Shown here piece after piece: positions 1 through 7,669 of a DNA stretch of 53,532 nucleotides (positions within the stretch are counted from its first letter, which is position 1; the number at the start of each line of letters is the position of its first letter). The notes beneath the pieces were generated by a model. It worked only from the letters and a program-made list of their open reading frames with translations. It made no database searches and had not been told where the DNA came from. Source of the DNA: Deltaproteobacteria bacterium (GTDB lineage Bacteria; Desulfobacterota; Dissulfuribacteria; Dissulfuribacterales; UBA3076); NCBI GenBank assembly GCA_003194485.1, contig PQXD01000017.1, positions 1 through 53,532 on the forward strand, written 5' to 3'. The translations under genes were made by a program, and so were the position numbers.

Positions 1-1656
1 ATCTCTTGATGCGGCATATGCCAGAAGGTGCTCCCGATAGGCCCCGAAACGGGGGGTGAATCCGATAGATTCCAAGTAATTAAGACTCTTTTCATACAGG
101 GCCGACACCTCCCCGGGACCAAGACCTTTTGAGACCTGATAATCAAAGATCCTGTTATAGACTCTTGATTCCGCTGCCTCCCGGATTTCGGTAATTGCAA
201 ACTTTTCAGGTTTTTTCTGGATAAGAGAACCTTCTGCCAGGACGAATTTTCCCTTGGACAGGGCATTTATGTAATCCTGATTCTTCCTCAGAAAATTCAA
301 GGTCTCATTAAATTCTGCCTCTGTCTCAGTAGGAAAACCAAACATTATGAATATCAGGTTCATCAGACCTGCATGCCTGGCATCCTGAAGGACCTTTTCC
401 ACCTCTTTGATCCTTGTTCCCTTTCTCATGAGGTTAAGGACCCGCTGGCTGGCCGACTCCACTCCCCACATGATTACACGCCCTCCGGACCGGTGAATCA
501 GCTTAAACAGATCAGTATCGAACTCCCTTGTGGGTTTGGCGTATGCTGCGTAGGAGATCTCTATTCCTTTATTAATTATGGCCTGTGCCAGGTCTCTGAA
601 ACGGTCCGGAGGGATCATCTCGTCATAAAAATTAAGAAATGGCGTCCCATAATGTTCTTTCAGGTATCTTATCTGCTTCAGACACTCCTCAATTTCAAGC
701 TCCCGATAGAGCAGGTAAGAATGATGGTGTGTGCAGAATGTGCATCTTCCCCAGGGACATCCCCTTGAACTCAAAAAAGGCAGGACCACCGCAGGGCCTA
801 TATACCTGTCCAGACGAAAGTCGCTAAAATCCGGCCCGGGTATCTGGTCGAGGTCGTGAATGACATGGGGCGGATTTTTTCTGACCTCCTGATCTTTCAC
901 ATAGACAAGATTGGGTACCTCGGCCAGATCCTTCTCATTTTGAGCCATGCAAAGATTGAGCAAGGCCTTCTCCCCTTCCCCTGGAATAAGGAAATCAACA
1001 TATTGTCCAAATTCCAACTGCCTTGTCCTGTCTTTGGTACTGAAGACCCAGGGTTCCTTGAAAAGCCTCTTCGGATAACGCATGACCCCAAGTCTGGCCC
1101 CGCCTAAAACAACCTTTATATCCTTTTTTTCTTTAATCAAAGCGGCCATAAGCAGAGCAAAAACCGTCTGGCTATTAAAAAGGACCGAAAGGCCTACCAT
1201 ATCCGGATCATAATCCAGGACCGGATCGACGAGATCCTCGAAGAATATCTTCACCCTGTCAGGTACGGAGAGTCCTATCAAATGCCTTTTTGCCATTTCG
1301 GACATGAATGCGTTAAAGATGTTCTCAAAGCTCAAAAATATCGTGACAAAATGATGATATAGCTTCAGGTCGAATTTTTCCCGTGTGCCGTGCTTAAGGA
1401 AATCTACCGCCTGGCCGACTCTTTGAGCTGTGGTCTCTTCATTCCAATCATAGAGGCGGATTTTAAAATTCCCCTTTTTCAGATCATCCAGGACTCTATC
1501 GTAGTAAAGCAGATTCAGGTCATAGGCCCTCACCTTTATATCCGGCGAATTTTTCTTCAGATATGACGACAGAACGGCAGGCCCAAGAGGAGGGCTTGCG
1601 GGCCTCATACAGGGTGGGGAGACAATAGCCAGTTTCAGTTTGGCACTTTTTGACAT
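1..1656 (-). CDS. B12-binding-domain radical SAM protein (3' end outside window)
   Basis: The frame is open from an ATG at 1656 to the first base of the window, giving 552 residues with no stop, so the C-terminus is missing. The N-terminal ~200 residues look like a cobalamin-binding domain: an opening of the form LAIVSPPCMRPASPPLG, then a YDPDMVGLSVLFNSQ segment and VLGGARLG. A radical SAM domain follows, with the cluster motif GCPWGRCTFC (C-x4-C-x2-C, one residue longer than the common CxxxCxxC) and MWGVESASQRVLNLMRKG, typical of this superfamily. Such proteins usually perform B12-assisted methylations or other radical reactions; the substrate cannot be told from sequence. The cell therefore probably uses cobalamin, which fits the corrinoid island further right. 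A fragment of a dispersed repeat lies directly upstream of the start. Confidence 0.88.
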   Translation of the reverse strand, partial: MSKSAKLKLAIVSPPCMRPASPPLGPAVLSSYLKKNSPDIKVRAYDLNLLYYDRVLDDLKKGNFKIRLYDWNEETTAQRVGQAVDFLKHGTREKFDLKLYHHFVTIFLSFENIFNAFMSEMAKRHLIGLSVPDRVKIFFEDLVDPVLDYDPDMVGLSVLFNSQTVFALLMAALIKEKKDIKVVLGGARLGVMRYPKRLFKEPWVFSTKDRTRQLEFGQYVDFLIPGEGEKALLNLCMAQNEKDLAEVPNLVYVKDQEVRKNPPHVIHDLDQIPGPDFSDFRLDRYIGPAVVLPFLSSRGCPWGRCTFCTHHHSYLLYRELEIEECLKQIRYLKEHYGTPFLNFYDEMIPPDRFRDLAQAIINKGIEISYAAYAKPTREFDTDLFKLIHRSGGRVIMWGVESASQRVLNLMRKGTRIKEVEKVLQDARHAGLMNLIFIMFGFPTETEAEFNETLNFLRKNQDYINALSKGKFVLAEGSLIQKKPEKFAITEIREAAESRVYNRIFDYQVSKGLGPGEVSALYEKSLNYLESIGFTPRFGAYREHLLAYAASRD

Positions 1657-1670
1657 AAAATATTATGGAA

Positions 1671-1690
1671 TGATTCCGCTGAAAAAACCT
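1671..1690. repeat. Fragment of a dispersed palindromic intergenic repeat
   Basis: The 20 bases match one terminus of the full-length repeat at 36531-36659 (TGATTCCGCTGAAAAAACC). Only the terminus is present; the sequence then runs into the left inverted repeat of the GxxExxY cassette. Confidence 0.6.
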
Positions 1691-1700
1691 CTCAAAATTA

Positions 1701-1732
1701 ATCACGAAAACACGAAGGTACGAAAACACGAA
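1701..1732. repeat. Left inverted repeat flanking the GxxExxY gene
   Basis: A short-period sequence built from CACGAA units (ATCACGAAAACACGAAGGTA and onward). Its reverse complement recurs almost exactly at 2189-2221 on the other side of the GxxExxY gene, so gene plus arms look like a cassette. Confidence 0.85.
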
Positions 1733-1752
1733 AACACTAATGATACCTCAAA

Positions 1753-2175
1753 TCAGTTGACAACCCGCCTTATCTCCAGAGTGGGTTTGGCAAAATTCAG
1801 CAATAAGCCCACCCTTAGACCCGCTGCTTTGAGATATGACCTGAGTTGGGCAAAATGGATATCTGTTAGCTCTTTCACGGCCTTCAATTCTACAATAATT
1901 TTCTTTTCAACAAGTAAGTCAAGCCGATGCACGCCAATTTCTACACCAAGATATTCTATCTTTATCTCTTTTTGAGAATCATAGTGCATGCTCTGTTCAG
2001 ACAATTCAATCTTCAGTGCTTCCTCATAGATGCCTTCCAAAAATCCTGGACCAAGTTCCCTGTGAACCTCGATCGCAGCTCCTATTATCCTGCTGCTTAA
2101 CTCTTCAAACTGATGCGTTTCTTTTCCCCTCGCCAAGGTTTCAATGCCTATTTCATTGAAATTCAACTCATCCAA
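1753..2175 (-). CDS. GxxExxY family protein
   Basis: This 140-residue protein contains the family signature around residues 40-52 (ELGPGFLEGIYEEAL, with G-x-x-E-x-x-Y) and a later pattern E...GVHRLDLLVEKKIIVELKAV. That second pattern resembles a PD-(D/E)XK nuclease core (D-x12 to x14-E-x-K). The family has no established function. Members are often seen as solitary genes between repeats and have been suspected of being mobile or nuclease-like, which is inference. Here the gene is bracketed by an inverted repeat at 1701-1732 and 2189-2221. The ATG at 2175 is the only start giving the complete domain. A function in the neighbouring genes' pathways is unlikely. Confidence 0.85.
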   Translation of the reverse strand: MDELNFNEIGIETLARGKETHQFEELSSRIIGAAIEVHRELGPGFLEGIYEEALKIELSEQSMHYDSQKEIKIEYLGVEIGVHRLDLLVEKKIIVELKAVKELTDIHFAQLRSYLKAAGLRVGLLLNFAKPTLEIRRVVN

Positions 2176-2188
2176 TATGTCCTATTCC

Positions 2189-2221
2189 TTTCGTGTTTTC
2201 GTACCTTCGTGCTTTCGTGAT
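2189..2221. repeat. Right inverted repeat flanking the GxxExxY gene
   Basis: Reverse complement of 1701-1732 with one or two differences. It lies just upstream of the start of the GxxExxY gene. Confidence 0.85.
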
Positions 2222-2383
2222 AATTCTTTTCTTTTTCGTGTGTTGCACAATCTGACGTGTAGCAGCAAAGGTCGCAGAGAAAATCTTTTGTGGTAATTTT
2301 TGACTTTTTACAACGGAAACATATACTAATCAATGAAGTCTTTAAACACTTAACTTTATACTGACTACAGACCTCGTTAAATA

Positions 2384-2533
2384 GTTGAGTGGTCGAGTAG
2401 TCGAGTTGGAAAAAATTATAAATAATTCAGCATATTAGGATTCGAACCAGCATCGACTGTCCAATTTTCGAACCAAAGCTATTTGCTGGTATAATAACAA
2501 CCACTTAACCACTTGACTACTTGACCACTTGAC
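2384..2533. repeat. Gene-less 150-bp unit with imperfect inverted terminal repeats
   Basis: The left arm (2384-2408, GTTGAGTGGTCGAGTAGTCG and onward) is the approximate reverse complement of the right arm (2506-2533, ACCACTTGACTACTTGACC and onward). Each arm is itself made of ~8-base units. The AT-rich interior holds no open reading frame of useful length. The right arm runs into the start region of the following methyltransferase gene. The rest of 2222-2383 shows nothing recognisable. Confidence 0.6.
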
Positions 2534-2534
2534 G

Positions 2535-3194
2535 ATGTCTGGACTAACTTTAACTATGAGCTCACTCAGACAATCTTACTACAATCTGTTTTCAAAGGTC
2601 TACGACCGTATTATTGAACTCCACTCCCGCGACGTCCAGGGCCGTCTTCGTCGTGCCCTGGCCGACAGAACAGGACTCAAGACAGGGGACGTTGCCCTGG
2701 ATCTCTGTACAGGGACAGGATCTGTTCCACCTTTCCTGGCTGAGAAGGTGGGCAGCAGTGGCCTGGTGGTTGGGCTCGACTTCTCAAGCGGAATGCTCCA
2801 GAAGGCTGCTGCGAAAATACGCAAGAGAGGCATAAAAAACATAGTCCTGATACAGGCCGAGGTCCAGCATCTCCCTTTCAAGGATAAGACTGTTTCGGCT
2901 GTAACCTGCTCCCATGCATTTTATGAACTAAAGGGGGAGGTAAGAGAGAAGACCGTTATGGAGATCAAAAGGGTCTGCCGGACCGGGGGCAGGTTCTGCA
3001 TGATGGAGCACGAGGTCCCCAAAAAAAAGTTTATTAAGGTCCTTTTTTATATCAGAATGTTGGTAGCAGGGAATTTGGGATCTAAGGCCCTTCTCAGACA
3101 GGAGGAAAGCTTCTTTAGGGGCCATTTCTCTGAAGTGAAAAAAGAGATTTTACCAGGGGGGAACACAAAGGTCATCTCCGGAGTGATCAGGTGA
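2535..3194 (+). CDS. Class I SAM-dependent methyltransferase (UbiE/MenG-like)
   Basis: About 219 residues. Motif I is DVALDLCTGTGSVPPFLAE and motif II follows as VVGLDFSSGMLQKAAAK. The segment IQAEVQHLPFKDKTVSAVTCSHAFYEL matches the post-motif region of UbiE-like enzymes. The C-terminal part FCMMEHEVPKKKFIKVLFYIR suggests a membrane-associated or lipid-like substrate, but the substrate is unknown. The start is uncertain: a TTG at 2529 and ATGs at 2535 and 2556 are all possible, and none has a clear Shine-Dalgarno. The 5' end sits in the right arm of the 2384-2533 repeat, so the promoter may be repeat-derived. Confidence 0.85.
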   Translation: MSGLTLTMSSLRQSYYNLFSKVYDRIIELHSRDVQGRLRRALADRTGLKTGDVALDLCTGTGSVPPFLAEKVGSSGLVVGLDFSSGMLQKAAAKIRKRGIKNIVLIQAEVQHLPFKDKTVSAVTCSHAFYELKGEVREKTVMEIKRVCRTGGRFCMMEHEVPKKKFIKVLFYIRMLVAGNLGSKALLRQEESFFRGHFSEVKKEILPGGNTKVISGVIR

Positions 3195-3216
3195 GCGGTT
3201 CCATCTATTGTTGGAG

Positions 3217-3306
3217 AATTTTAAATGTTGAATGTTGAATGCTGAATTAATGAATAAAAATAGTATTCTTGCAATTTAAAATTCAACATTCAAAACTCAA
3301 CATTTT
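3217..3306. repeat. Palindromic AT-rich intergenic repeat between convergent genes
   Basis: The left arm (3217-3248, AATTTTAAATGTTGAATGTT and onward) pairs with the right arm (3273-3306) as an inverted repeat. It lies between the convergent methyltransferase and nagZ genes and could act as a bidirectional terminator-like structure. It encodes the last residues and the stop codon of nagZ. Confidence 0.7.
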
Positions 3307-4281
3307 CCGCGTAAGGCTCAGGTCCAGTTTTCCGGTATCAAGTACGCCCTGGGACCAGGCTTTTTCTAATGAGTCTAATGCCTCTCTTATCCTTTGGAAC
3401 CTGTGACAAATCAGCAGGAGATCATGCCCCGCCAGAATCGCCCTTACCGCTGCCTCGCCCAAGGAGCCGTGACCGGTAATTCCCCCCATCTCAAGATCGT
3501 CGGTCAGCAATAGACCCTGAAAACCCAACTCACGGCGGAGGAGTTCATTTACTATGATCTTTGAAAAGGTGGCGGGCTCATCCGGGTCCAGTGCGGTAAA
3601 CACCACGTGAGAGGTCATTACGGCCTTGACGCCTGCCTCTACACTCGCGCGAAATGGGGACATCTCATGCATCAATGTCTTCCTCGGGGCAGTGACCACG
3701 GGTCGCTGAAAATGGGGATCTTTTCCAGCACGACCTATGCCCGGGAAGTGTTTGGCAGTGGCTCCTACTCCGTTGGCCTGCAGTGTCCGGATATACTTTT
3801 CTCCAAGGATTGATACTTCTTGGGGATCAGGCCCATAGGAACGGCCTTTCAGGATACCTTCGGTCCCGGCTGGAGCCAGATCCAGTACAGGCGCCATATT
3901 GAGCCTTATTCCCAGAGAATCAAGGATCTTTGCAGCGGTCTCTGCCTGGATATTGACCTGGGTCTCCGGATTTTTGGATAGAGCCACTTCCTGGTTGGAA
4001 AGAATTCCCGGCCAAAAAGGGGGAGCAAGTCTCTGGACAGGTCCTCCTTCCTGATCAACAGCTATCAGGGGTGGAGGAAGTCCGGCATCGGCGCAGGCCT
4101 CATTAAGGTCATCGCAGAGTTCCTTTGTCTGGTCAGGACCTCCCCTTACGTTTCTTGTAAAGAGGATGAAGTTTCCTACTCCATGCTCTCTTATAAGTAA
4201 AAGGCTTTCCGGATCCAGATCCGTGCCTGGTATGCCTATCATCAGCAACTGGCCCAAAGGGGCCTTTTTATTCGTCATCAT
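3283..4281 (-). CDS. nagZ: Beta-N-acetylhexosaminidase, glycoside hydrolase family 3
   Basis: This 332-residue protein is a single-domain GH3 enzyme of NagZ type, which removes N-acetylglucosamine from anhydromuropeptides in cell-wall recycling. Seen in the sequence: IAVDQEGGPVQRL at residues 73-85; KHFPGIGRAGKDPH at 177-190, with the Asp/His pair (D188, H190) used for acid-base catalysis in this family; and TDDLEMGGI at 260-268, where D261 is the expected nucleophile. There is no signal peptide, consistent with a cytoplasmic location. The last residues (MLSFEC) and the stop are encoded by the intergenic repeat at 3273-3306, so the C-terminus has probably been replaced or extended by repeat insertion. 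Confidence 0.93.
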   Translation of the reverse strand: MMTNKKAPLGQLLMIGIPGTDLDPESLLLIREHGVGNFILFTRNVRGGPDQTKELCDDLNEACADAGLPPPLIAVDQEGGPVQRLAPPFWPGILSNQEVALSKNPETQVNIQAETAAKILDSLGIRLNMAPVLDLAPAGTEGILKGRSYGPDPQEVSILGEKYIRTLQANGVGATAKHFPGIGRAGKDPHFQRPVVTAPRKTLMHEMSPFRASVEAGVKAVMTSHVVFTALDPDEPATFSKIIVNELLRRELGFQGLLLTDDLEMGGITGHGSLGEAAVRAILAGHDLLLICHRFQRIREALDSLEKAWSQGVLDTGKLDLSLTRKMLSFEC

Positions 4282-4333
4282 TCATTTATCAGTTTGCACT
4301 TTTTTCGAAAAAGCGTGTATTATCAAATTGAAT

Positions 4334-4402
4334 GCCGATGTCGAAACTGGAAATTCGAAATTAGGTAACGCATCTGCATCTTTGTGTTTTTCCCAATTTC
4401 AA
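4334..4402 (-). repeat. 68-bp dispersed repeat, copy A
   Basis: The reverse complement matches 23505-23573 closely, sharing TTACCTAATTTCGAATTTCC and the bases on both sides. It lies in the gap between nagZ and uppP. No reading frame or obvious hairpin explains the conservation. Confidence 0.8.
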
Positions 4403-4469
4403 ATCATGAAGGATGTTAATATTTGAAGATTTCTTTTTATCCAATATTTCATAATTGCACAATACGGAC

Positions 4470-5273
4470 ATGATCACTACAGAGGCCTTATTTCTTGGGA
4501 TCCTTCAGGGCGTTACCGAGTTTTTGCCAGTGTCCAGCTCCGGCCATCTCGTTCTGGCCGAGTATTTTCTGGGTCTCAAGGATACCTCCATTGCTTTTGA
4601 TGTCACCCTGCATCTGGGCACCTTGATCTCGGTCCTTTTATATTTTTGGCAGGACTGGTCAGGCATGGCAAAATCTCTGGTCCCTGGAAAAACGTCAAAA
4701 AAGGGAGACAGACGGCTTCTTTTCCTCGTCCTGATAGGCACTGTACCGGGAGCCCTTCTGGGTTACTTCCTGGAAGGGGCTGCTTCCACTGCATTCCGTT
4801 CCCCGTGGATAGTGGTGGCAACCCTTTCCGGATTTGCCCTGTTCCTGTGGTTGGCAGAACGCCTGGCATCCCATAAGCGCAGTTTTAAAAAATTCGGCTG
4901 GAAAGATGCCATTAGCGTTGGAACAGCGCAGGCCCTTGCCATCGTGCCCGGTGTCTCAAGGAGCGGGATAACCATGACAATAGCACTATTTTTGGGGTTT
5001 GAAAGGAGGGCCGCGGCCCGCTTCTCGTTTCTGCTCTCCGCCCCCATAATTGCAGGAGCAGGTTTATATGAAGGACTTAAGCTTTGGCAGGATGGTTTTG
5101 GGACTCTGGGCATGGACTTTCTCTGGGGCTTTATTGCTGCAGGCCTTTCCGGATACTTAGTCATAGCCTTTTTGATGCGCCACCTTGCCAGGCACACATT
5201 TTATCCCTTTGTATATTACCGTTTGATACTGGCTCTGATAGTGGCTGCGGCCATTAAAATGGGAGGACTATAG
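4470..5273 (+). CDS. uppP: Undecaprenyl-diphosphate phosphatase (bacitracin resistance protein)
   Basis: This ~267-residue polytopic membrane protein recycles undecaprenyl pyrophosphate to the monophosphate carrier for peptidoglycan and LPS synthesis. The two family signatures are present: LQGVTEFLPVSSSGHLVLAE near the N-terminus, and PGVSRSGITMTIAL in the second half. Roughly eight hydrophobic segments follow. A TTG at 4455 would extend the protein by five residues; the ATG at 4470 fits the family start (MITTEALFLGILQGVTEFLP). The gene is followed after four bases by an exported protease, so the two may be cotranscribed. The neighbouring nagZ also serves cell-wall recycling. Confidence 0.95.
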   Translation: MITTEALFLGILQGVTEFLPVSSSGHLVLAEYFLGLKDTSIAFDVTLHLGTLISVLLYFWQDWSGMAKSLVPGKTSKKGDRRLLFLVLIGTVPGALLGYFLEGAASTAFRSPWIVVATLSGFALFLWLAERLASHKRSFKKFGWKDAISVGTAQALAIVPGVSRSGITMTIALFLGFERRAAARFSFLLSAPIIAGAGLYEGLKLWQDGFGTLGMDFLWGFIAAGLSGYLVIAFLMRHLARHTFYPFVYYRLILALIVAAAIKMGGL

Positions 5274-5277
5274 ACCC

Positions 5278-6351
5278 GTGGTCGGATTCATTTCAAAATG
5301 TATCCTATTCTATGCTTTCGCTGCTGTCTTTCTGAGTCCTTTGTCCTGCATGGGACTCACGAAAGACGAACGGCATACTGTCAATCTCTGCAGGAAACTC
5401 TCAAAAGGGGTCGTAAACGTAACCAGCACAGCGATTGCGCCCGACTTTTACCTGGATCCGGTACCTCACAAAGGTTCAGGCTCCGGGTTTATCCTGGATT
5501 ATCACGGACACGTCTTAACAAATTATCACGTTGTCAGTGACGTGCACTCCATTGAAGTTGTCTTGTCTAACGGCTGCAAGTGGCCTGCCAGGCTAGTAGG
5601 AACCGATAGTGAAACCGATCTTGCAATGCTCGAGTTGCGGGCGCCTCAAAGGGAACTTGAATCCCTGGACCCGATGCAACTTGCAGCTACAAAGCCCGGC
5701 ATAGGCCAGAAGGTCTTTGCGCTGGGGAATCCTTTCGGAACAGGATACACAGTGTCACAGGGCGTGATCAGTTCCATCGGACGCAGTATTTCCAGACCTG
5801 ACGGACGTGTAGTCCACGACGTAATCCAGACTGATATATCCATAAATCCAGGCACTTCCGGTGGACCGCTCATTGATTCATCCGGCAGGGTAATCGGGAT
5901 AAATACTTTGATATTCAGTCCCTCAAGACATATCCTTGGAATGGGATTTGCTATTTCCTCTGAGACCATTGAATGGGTGGCCTCACAGCTTATTTCCAAA
6001 GGCTACGTGGCGCGTGCCTGGCTGGGGGCGAACCTGCAGAATGTCACCCCGGCCCTGGCCAGGCTTCTTGATTTGCCGGTTGAAAAAGGGGCTATTGTGA
6101 TGAATGTGGTACCCGGAGGTCCTGCTGCCAGGGGAGGTATAAAAGGGAGTGAGAAGGAGCTCCGCCTCGGGAATCGTCTCTACCCTGCAGGAGGAGACAT
6201 TATTGTTGCCATTGACGGCGAAGAAGTAACATCATATGCTACGGCAATCCGGATACTACTGACCAAAGAGCCTGAAGAAGAAGTTCTGGTCTCGATTTAC
6301 CGTGGAGAGCGTTTAAGACGCCTCAAGATCCGTTTGGGGAAGAAGCCGTGA
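5278..6351 (+). CDS. Trypsin-like S1C serine protease with PDZ domain (HtrA/DegP-like)
   Basis: A 357-residue exported protease. The N-terminal ~25 residues form a signal peptide (ILFYAFAAVFLSPLSCMG). The catalytic triad is visible: His84 in LTNYHVV, Asp114 in SETDLAML and Ser194 in NPGTSGGPL (the usual Asn before the Ser-Gly-Gly is Thr here, the nucleophile is kept). A C-terminal PDZ-like domain runs from about residue 255 (LGANLQNVTPALARLL ... GGDIIVAIDGEEV). It probably acts in periplasmic protein quality control. The start is a GTG at 5278, four bases after uppP. With one PDZ domain and ~330 mature residues it is more DegS-like in layout, but without evidence for that role. Confidence 0.92.
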   Translation: MVGFISKCILFYAFAAVFLSPLSCMGLTKDERHTVNLCRKLSKGVVNVTSTAIAPDFYLDPVPHKGSGSGFILDYHGHVLTNYHVVSDVHSIEVVLSNGCKWPARLVGTDSETDLAMLELRAPQRELESLDPMQLAATKPGIGQKVFALGNPFGTGYTVSQGVISSIGRSISRPDGRVVHDVIQTDISINPGTSGGPLIDSSGRVIGINTLIFSPSRHILGMGFAISSETIEWVASQLISKGYVARAWLGANLQNVTPALARLLDLPVEKGAIVMNVVPGGPAARGGIKGSEKELRLGNRLYPAGGDIIVAIDGEEVTSYATAIRILLTKEPEEEVLVSIYRGERLRRLKIRLGKKP

Positions 6352-6442
6352 GACCGCAACAAATGGCGCAGCGGCGTCTCGATCACATCTTACCCTTCCC
6401 ATCTCCGTCCTGCAACAAATCAGTTCCCGTAATCTGACAGGC

Positions 6443-6471
6443 TTGACATTTGTCCGTATATGTCCTACTTG
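6443..6471 (+). promoter_or_regulatory. Predicted sigma-70 promoter of the vapBC-type module
   Basis: TTGACA at 6443-6448, a 17-base spacer, then TACTTG at 6466-6471, about 40 bases before the antitoxin start. The -35 box is a perfect match and the -10 box is weak. Nothing else is seen in 6352-6513. Confidence 0.5.
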
Positions 6472-6513
6472 TTAATACTAAGTAAAGAAAAAAATGAATA
6501 GTAAGGAAAAATT

Positions 6514-6768
6514 ATGTTGGCAGGTACAGTATCATCAAAGGGTCAGGTGACCATTCCGAAAGAAATCCGTAAAATTCTCAAGGTAGGACCGTCTGACAAG
6601 GTCGTTTTTACACCGCTTGGCGAAGGAAAGGCCTTGATTACGAGCGCCAACAGGCCGGCTTCAGACATTTTTGGCATACTCAAGCACCGGAAACTCGAAG
6701 GGCCTGTTTCAATTGACGAGATGGAACTTGCTATCAAGAATCGACAGATCGGGAGAGGCAAGGCGTGA
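6514..6768 (+). CDS. AbrB/MazE-type antitoxin of a VapBC-like module
   Basis: This 84-residue protein starts with a SpoVT-AbrB DNA-binding fold: MLAGTVSSKGQVTIPKEIRKIL is the swapped-hairpin signature with KGQVTIPK. The C-terminal half (GILKHRKLEGPVSIDEMELAI) is the usual toxin-binding tail. It presumably neutralises the downstream PIN toxin and autoregulates the promoter at 6443-6471. An AAGGAAAAATT ribosome site precedes the ATG. Its TGA overlaps the GTG start of the toxin, so the two are translationally coupled. Confidence 0.9.
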   Translation: MLAGTVSSKGQVTIPKEIRKILKVGPSDKVVFTPLGEGKALITSANRPASDIFGILKHRKLEGPVSIDEMELAIKNRQIGRGKA

Positions 6769-7181
6769 TCGCGCTCGACACGAACGCCCTGGTTAGGCTC
6801 TTAATCGAGGATAATCCAGACCAGGCGAGAGCTGTCCAGGCGGCCGTAAGTCATGCAGAGGCCGGCTCCCAGCAGGTCTTGATCCTGAGCGAGGTCCTAA
6901 TTGAGACAGTCTGGGTTCTTGAGTCAGTTTACGGTTGTCCGCGGAATGAAATCGCTGGTTTTCTGGATACATTGATGTCTGCGCCGACATATGCAGTGCC
7001 GGATAAACTTGTCGTCCAGAAAGCCGCAGTTCGATACAGAGAGGGGGGAGATTTCGCGGATATAATCATCGTTGAACAGGCAAAGAAACATCAAGCACAA
7101 AAACTTTTGAGTTTCGACAAGAAATTGCAAAAGATATTTCCGGATTTCGTTGCCGCTGACGTCAGCATATGCTCCACTTAA
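6765..7181 (+). CDS. PIN-domain toxin (VapC-like ribonuclease)
   Basis: A 138-residue PIN domain. Metal-binding acidic residues are visible in IALDTNALVRLL (Asp5), in the middle LSEVLIETVWVLE (Glu), and in GGDFADIIIVEQA (two Asp). A final LLSFDKKLQKIFP matches the domain end. The family cleaves RNA, often tRNA, and is held inactive by the cognate antitoxin. It starts with GTG overlapping the antitoxin stop. Apparently intact. An IS66-like MITE is inserted about 55 bases downstream. Confidence 0.9.
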   Translation: MIALDTNALVRLLIEDNPDQARAVQAAVSHAEAGSQQVLILSEVLIETVWVLESVYGCPRNEIAGFLDTLMSAPTYAVPDKLVVQKAAVRYREGGDFADIIIVEQAKKHQAQKLLSFDKKLQKIFPDFVAADVSICST

Positions 7182-7236
7182 GAGAATTTTCCCTATTCTT
7201 TCTCTGTGTTCTTTGTAGTGAAACACAAAAGTGGGG

Positions 7237-7581
7237 GTAAATCTGCAATGAGTGAGCTTTGAACCCGAATTATGCAGCAGCCAAGTTTGCCAAAGATGCG
7301 AGGCGGAAGGCACGCAGACGTACTTTTGTACTTCAAGTGCCTGACAACAAAGCAGATTTAGTAAAATTGGCTGCCCCTTGTGGCTTCAAATACCGAACAA
7401 TTTTTAACTCCGGTGGAATGCACCTTTTGGGTGAACATTCCAAACTGGACAATACACCATAATTTACTGATTTTTCTATTTGTTCCTTATTGTTCGGTGT
7501 TTGAAGTGCATAATTTGGGTTGAAACCCGGAAAAAGGTAACCGCTCCAAGGCAGGATATAACGGGTTCACCGAATATTTAC
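7237..7581 (-). mobile_element. IS66-like MITE copy with an element nested inside it
   Basis: The ends are GTAAAT at 7237 and ...CGAATATTTAC at 7581. Both sides carry the same 8-bp target duplication AAGTGGGG (7229-7236 and 7582-7589). The right terminus matches the 21-bp end of the 401-bp MITE at 22206-22606 at 20 of 21 positions. The internal sequence 7246-7259 and 7523-7560 is colinear with 22224-22284 of that copy in reverse. Most of the MITE interior is deleted and a separate 258-bp element is inserted (7263-7520). Starting with GTAA and making 8-bp duplications is typical of the IS66 family; there is no transposase. Confidence 0.85.
7263..7520. mobile_element. 258-bp element with 14-bp inverted ends, nested in the MITE
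   Basis: Terminal inverted repeats ACCCGAATTATGCA and (reverse complement) ACCCAAATTATGCA, 13 of 14 identical, flanked by a TGA triplet duplication (7260-7262 and 7521-7523). The uninterrupted host sequence (TTTGAAACCCGG) is seen in the MITE at 22206-22606, which proves the insertion. A shorter copy lies at 26535-26686. The 67-codon open frame inside is not conserved between the copies and is unlikely to be a gene. Confidence 0.88.
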
Positions 7582-7669
7582 AAGTGGGGGCGTGACCACC
7601 ATCTCCAATTTGGTCTTAAGCAAGGCCAAGCATGATGCCTGTATTCGACTGGTTCGATTTCCCCTGGAA

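Noticed and set aside
7259-7462. 67-codon frame MNPNYAAAKFAKDARRKARR and onward
   Set aside because: It lies wholly inside the small mobile element. The shorter copy at 26535 deletes most of it, and no ribosome site is present.
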